Source: Cyclostephanos tholiformis
Taxonomy: Eukaryota; Bacillariophyta; Thalassiosirophyceae; Thalassiosirales; Thalassiosiraceae
DNA: 25,614 bases
Reading direction: 5' to 3'
NCBI GenBank assembly: GCA_036939975.1
Contig: JALLPB010000077.1
Coordinates: 1-25,614, forward strand
The stretch's first letter is position 1; each line of letters starts with the position of its first letter. A program made the translations under genes and the position numbers. Positions 16,201 to 23,560 of the stretch are shown piece by piece. Under the pieces are notes generated by a model. It ran no database searches. It saw nothing but the letters and a program-made list of their open reading frames with translations, and had not been told where the DNA came from.

Positions 16201-18778
16201 CGACACCCTCGATCCTACCCCGATGGCTCCATACCCCAACATACCAGCCGAGATGCCGGGGGTGGTTCTCTCTCGACATCAACCACCACCCACGGCTCCC
16301 ACCACGTCCCATCCGACGACTTCAGACGATATTGACTGGGAACAGATCGCGGACGAGGCGGCTTGGAATGCGGACTTGGAGGAGACAGATCACCTCCCCC
16401 CCCCGCCACCGGTCGTGGAAATTAATGATGATGACGATATCATATACATCTCACCCCCTCATCAATCCAATATCTCTCAGTTTATTAAACAGGAATCGAC
16501 ACCATGCCACCCACCTCCCGATGCCCCCGCTGGGACTCAAAAAACTACAAACATCACCGCCCCTCGAGGCCCGAGGGTCTCATCCATCCCCCCTCCCACT
16601 CGCACTTCAACTCGGCCCCAACGTTCACGGCGGATTCCCCAAAGGCTCGAGGACTTCCATCTTTTCACCACAGTCGCTGAAGAGAAGAACAACCCCCAAA
16701 CGTTCCCCTATCATACCGCAGGCGGCACTGACGTGGACCTTGCCATACAAGATGAAGAGCGAATGGCACACCTTTGTCATTATGTCATGGTTCATACGGC
16801 CACTTCAATCGCATTGGCACGCCAAGGCCACCCCACTAAAAAACATTACAGCCTCAAGGCTGGTCTCAAACAATTCGGTCCCAGGGCAAACACAGCGGTA
16901 ACTAAAGAGCTTTCCCAATTGCATACAATGCAGTGTTTTCGCCCATGTGACCCTCATAAACTCACACGGACTGAACGTCGTCAAGCACTATCTTCCCTCA
17001 TGTTTTTAACTGAAAAAAGAACAGGAGAGGTCAAAGCACGATGCGCCGCTAATGGCAGCATACAACGCGAGCACATAGCGAAAGAGGAGGCCACGGCCCC
17101 TACAGTCACATCAGAGGCCATTTTTATACAGGGAACGATATTTGCTCATGAACATCGTGATGTCGCCACGTGCGATATCCCCGGTGCCTTTTTGCAGGCG
17201 GATAACCCTGATTATGTTATCATGCGCCTCGACGGTATCCTCGCTGAACTCCTCGTCAAGATTGCTCCGAAATTATATCGCAAATATGTCACTACGAACT
17301 CCAAAGGAAAATCGGTTCTTTACGTACAACTCGAGAAAGCAGTCTACGGGATGATGAAAAGCGCTCTTCTATTTTATCGCAAATTGGTGGCTGATCTCCT
17401 ATCTATTGGTTTCACTATCAACCCATATGACCCGTGTGTCGCCAACAAAACCGTCAACGGCAAACAACTGACAGTATGTTGGCACGTGGATGACCTATTT
17501 CTTGGTCACGAAGACCCTACCGTTGTTACCAACTTCCTAGAATGGCTAGCTCAACGATACGACACGGCTGACAAAAAGTTAAACGTTGTTCGAGGTCATC
17601 AACACGACTACCTCGGTATGAATCTAGATTTTGCACAGCGAGGTTCGGTTCGAATTGACATGATTCCCTACATCAAAAAAATAATTGATGCTTTCCCCGA
17701 AAAGATTACGGGGGTGCAACTAACGCCGGCCGGGGATCGTTTATTCCAGATTCGTCCCCCCGCAGAAGCCAAAATCCTACCAGAAGATCTTGCCCGAACA
17801 TTCCACCACACGACTGCTCAACTTCTTTTTCTCTCGAGAGTTCGACGCGATATCCAGACCACAGTCGCATTCCTCACGACGCGAGTAAAACAACCAGATG
17901 CGGATGATTGGGGTAAATTGAAACGTGTGCTTAAATACCTGCTGTCCACTCGATACTTGCGTCTCACCTTGTCTGCAGAGTCTCTCTCTAACATCATTTG
18001 GTACGTAGATGCATCACACCAATTACACGACGACTGTCGTGGCCACACGGGCGCTATTATGACATTTGGCCAAGGGGCTACGACCAGCTCCTCTACCAAG
18101 CAAAAAATTCCTTCCAAGAGCTCATGCGAGAGCGAACTCATCGGCCTTTTTGATAAAATAAGTGATGTCCTTTGGACGCGTCAATTCCTCGAGGCCCAGG
18201 GATATAAGATCAAAACCAACATAGTCTACCAAGACAATATGAGTACCTTATCCCTTGCCAAAAATGGCTACGTCTCCAGTTCAAAACGAACCAAACACAT
18301 CAAAGCAAAGTATTTTTTCATCCGCCATTATCATAACGCAGGGGAACTGGACTTGCAATATTGCCCCACAGAACAGATGTGGGCAGATGTCCTCACCAAA
18401 CCTCTCCAAGGTCTCAAATTCAGGATCATGCGGGCATTCTTGATGAATTGTCCAGTTGACTACACTGATGCTCCGGATCCTCTCCCATCATCACAACCAA
18501 CATTGTCCACGAAGCCTTACCATACATCTTCGTCTTCATCAGTTCGGTTCATTCCTTCGGCCCAACCAACTGGTGCTCCGTTGAAGAACAGATCCCTGCA
18601 GTCCACTTCTTCACCGCGGGGGTGTGTTACGACACAGACTCATGGTACAAAAGTACCGGTCCCACAGATGCGTACAACTACGCATACGAAGGATATGACG
18701 TGGAGAGATGCCTTATTTCCACGTCGCCTCCCCACATCATCTCCTCTAGTTAGTAGTGAGCAACCGCTCATAAATTAA
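13283..18778 (+). CDS. Gag-pol polyprotein of Ty1/copia retrotransposon
   Basis: One uninterrupted 1831-aa frame starts at ATG in a strong context (CCATGG). Gag spans about residues 1-430, with a basic Gly-rich start, Gln-rich linker and CCHC zinc knuckle (C412, C415, H420, C425). Protease has LLLLDSQST with catalytic D490 in DSQS instead of the usual DTG/DSG. Integrase has acidic residues D719 (ADVMF) and D776 (MDNEFE) and Glu804 (GDIERRIR), plus a GKTTRRR segment; the HHCC zinc finger expected before them is not visible. Reverse transcriptase has D1298 (CDIPGAFLQ) and D1403-D1404 (WHVDDLFLGH). RNase H has D1576, E1616 (ESEL) and D1651 (QDN), followed by LTKPLQG. Gag and pol are in one frame with no frameshift, so Gag excess must come from another mechanism. 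The last 51 codons lie inside the 3' LTR. Residues 990-1150 are a Pro-rich linker between integrase and RT. Confidence 0.97.
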   Translation: MANNPKDDAKEIKVPPGGDGGQQPRRAGRKGGRQRWNNSAGGTGTPGHGSNSAAKFPTRSKELPDHVVFDNTGQVDAANFQRSLKGMANFLHTTYSAEVADAILKMSPVVIPVEETPPQRRDPTTNDLIPLTSWEEYKWKKTYAEQSNRLKTYNESMPKAYIYIYNQCSTNLKNDLETSAAFPQVEATKDPIGLLKLIQGLCCSYDSKTQSVMATVASQKKLFTFYQKEGMDNSTYHREFVAMIDTIETYGGSGAIGITPAFVSQTLKDMHHDGRCADPLQPTSTELAEAHKKVRDEFLAALMLSGANRDRYGALRNELANQYGFGNDLYPKSIDQCLTMMNRRKDSAPARSPRPQQQNQQQQQAVKQEEEALVFAQQSDNKSPPPAPPSTRSTSSKSSSLSGKSKVRMIICKVCGQQGHVSSVCPSTKQPPDQIHAIAATPDDASESSDDDSVLILAQVGEDNPPVTAALMAQQATPSRPINSDLLLLDSQSTVHLFSHEKHVNNIRPAEKPIRVHCNKGTLDTTLEADFGDTPVYFDSRGIANVLSLYRLGQKFHVTYDSKDRGGVFKVHTTAGVIEFAPTSKGLHAMNLKDNPDAAFILVNDASLSYPSTSVQTVRKQYEGFTKKQIQAAATARRLMGMIGAPSEREFQGLVRMNLIKDCPITNTDIVNAHRIYGPDLINIRGKTTRRRPEHVHAEIVDVPQQILDNQKNVILTADVMFVNGVPFMVSSSRNINLTTIEHVPTRTADKLGFLLHRIINVYARAGFKIQTILMDNEFEKVRDHVQLATLNTTAASEHVGDIERRIRVIKERCRGIICTLPYTRLPRIMLIYLLHHVVLWLNNFPVDNGVSTRFSPREIILRHKLDAKRHCRAPFGAYCEVHEENDPTNSMKSRGIPAICLGPTGNLQGTYSFLNLATGLVIKRRRFTELPAPDSVIKRVESLAGKGGVSSSLVFMNRHKKPFDWPDNTATSDTLDPTPMAPYPNIPAEMPGVVLSRHQPPPTAPTTSHPTTSDDIDWEQIADEAAWNADLEETDHLPPPPPVVEINDDDDIIYISPPHQSNISQFIKQESTPCHPPPDAPAGTQKTTNITAPRGPRVSSIPPPTRTSTRPQRSRRIPQRLEDFHLFTTVAEEKNNPQTFPYHTAGGTDVDLAIQDEERMAHLCHYVMVHTATSIALARQGHPTKKHYSLKAGLKQFGPRANTAVTKELSQLHTMQCFRPCDPHKLTRTERRQALSSLMFLTEKRTGEVKARCAANGSIQREHIAKEEATAPTVTSEAIFIQGTIFAHEHRDVATCDIPGAFLQADNPDYVIMRLDGILAELLVKIAPKLYRKYVTTNSKGKSVLYVQLEKAVYGMMKSALLFYRKLVADLLSIGFTINPYDPCVANKTVNGKQLTVCWHVDDLFLGHEDPTVVTNFLEWLAQRYDTADKKLNVVRGHQHDYLGMNLDFAQRGSVRIDMIPYIKKIIDAFPEKITGVQLTPAGDRLFQIRPPAEAKILPEDLARTFHHTTAQLLFLSRVRRDIQTTVAFLTTRVKQPDADDWGKLKRVLKYLLSTRYLRLTLSAESLSNIIWYVDASHQLHDDCRGHTGAIMTFGQGATTSSSTKQKIPSKSSCESELIGLFDKISDVLWTRQFLEAQGYKIKTNIVYQDNMSTLSLAKNGYVSSSKRTKHIKAKYFFIRHYHNAGELDLQYCPTEQMWADVLTKPLQGLKFRIMRAFLMNCPVDYTDAPDPLPSSQPTLSTKPYHTSSSSSVRFIPSAQPTGAPLKNRSLQSTSSPRGCVTTQTHGTKVPVPQMRTTTHTKDMTWRDALFPRRLPTSSPLVSSEQPLIN

Positions 18779-18843
18779 TCAATATCTCGATTTCCAATGT
18801 TAAATCGGCTATTGATGAATTAATCGTCGCAATCGCTCCAACA
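18625..18843 (+). repeat. 3' LTR
   Basis: 219 nt, TGTT to AACA, aligned to the 5' LTR along its full length. Differences include several A/C changes and transitions, plus one inserted base near 18761-18763. The hairpin pairs of the 5' LTR persist (GGTAC/GTACC, TGCGTA/TACGCA, CGATTT/AAATCG). The ACGT pair is shortened to GACGTGGA/TCCACGTC. The gag-pol stop codon lies inside it at 18776-18778. Confidence 0.94.
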
Positions 18844-19198
18844 GGCTTGGATGTATGACCCCAGCACCCCTGCTTTCTTCTCTCTCCAACTCCCATAATA
18901 GTGGCAACTGTCGAAAAATCGGTGCAAGTGAACAATGCCCCCCAATATCCCAACAATGAAATAGCGAGTAGTATTAATTATAGTAGTTATTCTGTGTTGT
19001 TCGTAGTAGTTGTACATACAGATTTTTGACCTCGCGTCTGGCCTTAAAAAAAAAACGACCTACTCAAGAGCAGTTGGAGTTTTATTTGCATATTATTCGA
19101 GAGCGATCAGCTTCCCGAGGAGTATGGCCCATCCCTGTCCGGGCAGCATTCCAGGTGTGGAGGGAGGATCGTCCGGCGAAGAACTCGTGATTCATCGA

Positions 19199-19209
19199 TA
19201 TATTATATA
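19199..19209 (+). promoter_or_regulatory. TATA-like box upstream of glycosyltransferase gene
   Basis: TATATTATATA lies 71 nt before the start codon of the glycosyltransferase. The rest of 18844-19280, between LTR and gene, holds no ORF of note; it includes a 9-A run at about 19047-19055. The promoter role is inferred from position and composition. Confidence 0.3.
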
Positions 19210-19280
19210 GACGGGCAGGGCTCGACCTTCGCCATTTTTGCCAAGGGGCGACGGACGGCCGAGAGCCGAATTTTTTTAAC

Positions 19281-21048
19281 ATGAGAAATGCCCTTTGTAG
19301 ACCTCCGATGATGCTAGCGATGTTATTGATTATCGCCACATTGAACATCCTGGGGATGCACAGATTGTTACTACATCAAGGTCAAGACTTTCGCCATGTA
19401 ATCATGGATGCCCCGTGGACAAAGACAAATAATAACGAATCGGGAGGTCCGGCAGTATCGTTTCAAGATGAAAGCGCACATGGCGACGCGAACGATGATT
19501 CGCTAACATCGGGGGTGGGCATCGTCACCAAGGATGGATTATGGGGGAATCGCGGGAAGGACAAGTACGTTGGACAGGATGTCAAAATACTCGGTTTTAC
19601 CGATCGGCATTACTTGCCCATTGCCGAATTGTGGTACAATCGTTTGTCGAGTTTGGTGAGTTGTTTTTCTGTTTTCATTGAAGGGGCGCTGACGTATGTA
19701 TATATTCGTCCAAACGATCCCTTCCTCTCTACAGTTCAATCGCAAGTTTTAACCCCAACTGTTGCCGCCGCCACGATCGCACCGGCCATATTTCTACTCC
19801 CGATTTCAGGGTTATACCGAGCATCATGTCGTGGCCAATGACGAGTAAGTAGCCCCCCTTCCCTCCATCCCACAACCGTGTGTTTGCCATGTTCTTCGAG
19901 CCGCGGAAACACGATCCCTGGACAGTGTCAGGAAATCATTGCTCATTCGCCACGTTTTGTATGTACATTATGTGCCGACGATTGCGAATGTACCACATAG
20001 AGAGTCGCTCGAATCCCTTCGTGCGCTAAATATACGAGTGCTACCTTGTCTTATCAAAAATCCCGAGTATGGCAAGCAAGTTAAGGGATTGGGGTGAGAG
20101 TGTTATTATTATCGCATCCATCCTGTTTTATCATCTAGTCGTCAATGTTATAATACCGACAATCGCTCCAACCAACCTCCCTCCCTGATGGATACGTAGG
20201 AGACAAATCATGTCGTCGAGACTGCATTTTACGATGGACATGCTGAGGAATGGTACTCACGTCCTCGTCACGGACATCGATAATATTTTCACGAGGTACG
20301 TCCCCCTTCACGGCTTCCTGATGGAGGGATACGACGTCTATCACGCGTACGAGATGAAGTTCCCCCTCTTCCTGTACAATGAATTCGGTTTCGTCATCTG
20401 CGGTGGTCATAGCTTCTTCAGGTCCACGCCCGAAACATTGCGTTTCATGGACATCGTGATGAAACACTGCAATAAGGACAAGTGCAACGACCAGATCGTG
20501 TTCAATAACGTGCTCTTCCACGAACTCGGGATGAAATGGGATGGGATTACCGATCCGAATCATCCCGGGGCGTTGCGCCTGAACTCGACGGGCGACGATG
20601 CCAAGAGCATGTTGGAGATTAATAATTTACTCGTGGAAAGCGTGACCGGTCGATCGTTCGTGACCAATCATACGATAAAAATTTGGGATAGGGACTTTGC
20701 GTGGAGGGTAAGTTGATTCGCTGGACAGGCTCGGCAATTGCTCTACTTCGGCGTGATTTCTTGGTGATATAATACTGTTGCAACTTTCTCCGCCCACATC
20801 CACGCCCAATTGCTCTCATTCACTTTCATCGCTGAGATATGTAGCTATCGGGTGGTATACCAAAGTATTGTCCATCGAAGAATAACTGGGTGAGTATGCC
20901 AACCAAGCAAGAATATTTACCCTGCTCGAATAACGTCGACTGCAAGCTAAAGACGTTCGAAGTATGGGATAAGTATTGCGGTGGGAAATCCGAGGTTTTG
21001 AAGGCGGTTCCTGTGACGCTAGCGTTCAACAATGTCGCCGACGTGTAG
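19281..21048 (+). CDS. Type II membrane nucleotide-diphospho-sugar transferase (PF03407/GT77-like), five exons
   Basis: I resolve five exons: 19281-19655, 19810-19844 (35 nt), 20001-20093, 20200-20707 and 20845-21048. The introns are 154, 156, 106 and 137 nt, all GT-AG, and every junction keeps frame, giving 404 aa. Joined text crosses junctions sensibly: NRLSSL-GYTEHHVVANDE, then ESLESLRALNIRVLPC, then KGLG-RQIMSSRLHF. Residues about 8-30 form a hydrophobic signal anchor after a short basic N-terminus, predicting a Golgi/ER lumenal enzyme. The metal/nucleotide-sugar DxD is D193-I-D195 in LVTDIDNIF. Further family-like segments are GFVICGGHSFFRS and KCNDQIVFNN. Sugar donor and acceptor are unknown. 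The last exon could alternatively be spliced at GTGAGT (about 20890), but reading through to TAG at 21046 keeps an open Cys-rich tail. It converges on HGH1, with 167 nt between stops. Confidence 0.8.
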
Positions 21049-21215
21049 TATTGCCAGGTGTTTGGCGACGCCGGTGTGTCAATTGATACTTAAGATGACC
21101 CCGCAAAGTCCATCATCCTTGAGAACGTGTACAAAAACCACAAAAAAATGAAACCTGACATTACAGCATGATGTAGCGATCGCATGATAATACTGTCAAC
21201 TCTTCACTTTTTAAA

Positions 21216-23015
21216 TTAATCGACATCATCATAATCCAGAACTTCTTCTTCATCGCCACCCCGACCTTCCGAAGCCTGAGTATCAGCGACGGAAGACAAT
21301 GACGACGGGGCATCGTCGCCATAGTCATTATGATTAGCTCTATTATTACGGTTCTTCGCGCTATTGGCCTCCAGCATCCCCCGAGCATACGCTTCGTAGG
21401 CCCTCCTGTCGCTACTTCCCTCCTCGGTGCCATCCTCGTCCCTGCGTAGGTACTGCACGCAATCCAACAAACGCTCCGATACGGCCTCGTCCTGCTCGAC
21501 CATGTCTGCGAGCTTCAATATCACGTACGCCCTGCGCTCGCGCAGCGTATCGCGCGCGCGTCGTCCGGACGCCAATAGCAGCAACAACGCCTCAACGACG
21601 TATAGTCTGACCGATGCATCCGGCTCGCGCATCTTATTCGGACCCAGGAGCCAATAGTCCGGATCGAGCCCGACCTTCTCGTCGATGGAAAGTTCCTCCG
21701 GCCCGCACAGCGGCAATAACAGGACCTTGTCGAGATGCACGACGTTCAGTAACCACCAAACCAAATCCTGATCGAAGCAGCAATTCTTGATCGCTCCGGC
21801 GATACCGCGCCGACGTACTGGATTGGGCGATGTCGATAGCACCGGCAAAAGCGATTGGAGGTGGGAGGAGGAGGATGACGTGCCGTCGGTAACGCCGTTC
21901 GTAATCGCGCCGCCGCCATCGAAGCGATGGATCAACCTCGTTAGGAAATCACGTCCCCTCTCCAGCTGCGTGATGTTCATGATGACGGCGGCGACGTGCT
22001 GGTAGGGGTCGTGGCATCCTCCTCCCCCCCCCGTCCCGTTCGTTGACGCCGTCGCTGCCGATGCCATCCCGACGTCATCGACGTCGTCGTCCGACCAATC
22101 GACGTCGGAATCGGCATATCCCGCTCCGCCCGAAAACGACGACGACGATATTCGCCCCCGTGGACCGCCGCCCACTCCATCGCCGTCCATCGTCGTCGTT
22201 GTCGGCGATGATCCCATCCGAGCCCCATTCGCCGATTTGTGCCCCCCCGACACGGCATTCTCGTACGCCGGATTCAAGAATCTTGACAGAAGTAACGTCG
22301 CCGTGGGCCTGGCGTCCGTCGTCACGGAGGGGGTGGAAGGGATGGGGGCAGACGACGAGGAGGACGAGGACGTCGGTAGTACCGCCTCGTTCGGGAGGCT
22401 AAGGCCTACGAATTCCGCCGCCCCCCGTTCGGTCCTGGTGGCATTCGCCAGGAGTGAGCACGCCAGGTCGACCCTCTCCGTCCACTCGTCGTGCAGTCGT
22501 TGGTTCGATTTCGAAGGGGGGGGGGGACTCGATAGCGCGATTTCCAGCATTCGCGATATGCCCTTACCCCCTCTTCCGTCGTCGCTAATCCCGTCATCGT
22601 CGACGTCGCTCCTTTCGCCGATGCCGCCGCCGCCGACGAAGTCGAGGACGCACTGATCGCCGACGATTTCGTCGGAACACAGGATCAACAGACACCTCAG
22701 CGCGTCGTTCGAGCCGCATCCCTCCTGATCCGACATGGACGCTATGCGACATAATGGAATTATGACGGAATTCGTCCGCGTCAATCGTCGAGGGACGTCG
22801 TTCCCCACCACGTGCGATCCCGACGCGCGGGGGGATGAGGAGGAGGACGACGAGGAGGAGGACGAGGACGAGGAGAGGGCGGCGAGGACCGCTGAGACAG
22901 CGGCCCTGCGAACGTCGTTACGCGACGAGGATAGGAAGGTCGTTAACTCGCGATAGATCGAGTTTTCGCCGTCGTCGAAATCGCCGTTGGTGCCCATGTC
23001 ATCATCTCCGCCCAT
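21216..23015 (-). CDS. HGH1: HGH1-type armadillo protein (eEF2-folding co-chaperone)
   Basis: The 599-aa frame matches the HGH1/FAM203 family. The central DUF383-like part has MNITQLERGRDFLTR and RRGIAGAIKNCCFDQ (about residues 395-415). The C-terminal DUF384-like part contains KMREPDASVRLYVVEALLLL, then LRERRAYVILKLADM and the closing LLDCVQYLRRDED. HGH1 is an armadillo-repeat protein that bridges eEF2 to the TRiC/CCT chaperonin in the cytosol (known for yeast and human). Length is well above the roughly 390 aa of yeast and human proteins because of inserted low-complexity tracts. These include about 14 consecutive Ser near residue 50, Ser/Pro and Gly-rich stretches around residues 210-330, and an acidic tail. 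No intron is needed. The start chosen is the first ATG, preceded by no in-frame alternative that I see. Confidence 0.88.
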   Translation of the reverse strand: MGGDDDMGTNGDFDDGENSIYRELTTFLSSSRNDVRRAAVSAVLAALSSSSSSSSSSSSSSPRASGSHVVGNDVPRRLTRTNSVIIPLCRIASMSDQEGCGSNDALRCLLILCSDEIVGDQCVLDFVGGGGIGERSDVDDDGISDDGRGGKGISRMLEIALSSPPPPSKSNQRLHDEWTERVDLACSLLANATRTERGAAEFVGLSLPNEAVLPTSSSSSSSAPIPSTPSVTTDARPTATLLLSRFLNPAYENAVSGGHKSANGARMGSSPTTTTMDGDGVGGGPRGRISSSSFSGGAGYADSDVDWSDDDVDDVGMASAATASTNGTGGGGGCHDPYQHVAAVIMNITQLERGRDFLTRLIHRFDGGGAITNGVTDGTSSSSSHLQSLLPVLSTSPNPVRRRGIAGAIKNCCFDQDLVWWLLNVVHLDKVLLLPLCGPEELSIDEKVGLDPDYWLLGPNKMREPDASVRLYVVEALLLLLASGRRARDTLRERRAYVILKLADMVEQDEAVSERLLDCVQYLRRDEDGTEEGSSDRRAYEAYARGMLEANSAKNRNNRANHNDYGDDAPSSLSSVADTQASEGRGGDEEEVLDYDDVD

Positions 23016-23560
23016 GATGAGGAATTATTCTGGAATTTGTGCCCCTGTGTCAGACAACAGACAGACAAATACCTATCACATGCCGGCGGGGGATAAGCAC
23101 CAACTACCGTGTATGCCGGGGTTTAAGAAACATGTTTAAGAAACAGACACTAAATCTATCATATTTAGCATTTACTATCGTTTAGTCTTGGGGCACCCAA
23201 AAACTAGTATCGTATCGTCACGAGCGATAAATTTTTCATGGATATTCAACACCCCACTATTAATTGTTAGATTTACTATTAATTAAAAGTAGATTCGCCG
23301 ACCCCTGATGGCATGGATACCTGCTCAATGTAAAAGATATTGGGGGATCATGTTTGCAAGGACATGTTCTATCACATACTCAATGCCTGTCGGATGATCC
23401 CTCGTATTCGGCAGAGATATTTATGTCGGAACATGGCAAATCGGCAATGTCATGGTGGCGTCACAACCCACAAATCTGGTGTTGTGGGTTGTGGTTCACC
23501 TTTCTACGGTAGGAATCTGTAGGTACCATACTGAGAAATCGGCGAGGGCCTCATTCCACC
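23016..23560. other. Intergenic region between HGH1 and the piggyBac-like gene, with short direct repeats
   Basis: GTTTAAGAAACA occurs twice, one base apart (23121-23132 and 23134-23145). ACTATTAATT occurs twice (23256-23265 and 23275-23284), the second giving TTAATTAA, which contains the TTAA target of piggyBac elements. The last part (about 23500-23580) is homologous to 5660-5745. The two genes are divergent, so promoters of both should lie here. I see no terminal inverted repeat for the transposon, because its right end is outside the window. Confidence 0.5.

Larger units (their letters stand above)
12844..18843 (+). mobile_element. Ty1/copia LTR retrotransposon, diatom CoDi-like, intact gag-pol
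   Basis: The element is 6.0 kb, with LTRs of 218 and 219 nt that both begin TGTT and end AACA, and a single gag-pol frame between them. The domain order protease, integrase, reverse transcriptase, RNase H is that of Ty1/copia. The 5-bp flanks are CACCC on the left and GGCTT on the right, so there is no target-site duplication. No tRNA-type primer-binding site follows the 5' LTR. The polypurine tract before the 3' LTR is weak, only a GGGGG core at 18618-18622. By my manual alignment the LTRs differ at about 14 positions plus one single-base indel (about 93% identity), which is much for an element with an undamaged 1831-codon frame. Confidence 0.95.

Noticed and set aside
16173..16901. 242-codon plus-strand frame in the integrase-RT linker
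   Set aside because: Out-of-frame reading of the Pro-rich linker of Pol; composition is a by-product of C-rich codons.
18616..18624. GCGGGGGTG as polypurine tract
   Set aside because: The position is right, directly before the 3' LTR, but the purine run is only five bases, so it is too weak to annotate as a separate feature.
22835..22960. Arg-rich frame opposite the HGH1 N-terminus
   Set aside because: It is the antisense reading of Ser/Asp triplet repeats.
23275..23287. TTAATTAA as the left end of the piggyBac element
   Set aside because: The target sequence fits, but what follows (AAGTAGATTC) is not a CCC-type piggyBac terminus and the other end is outside the window.
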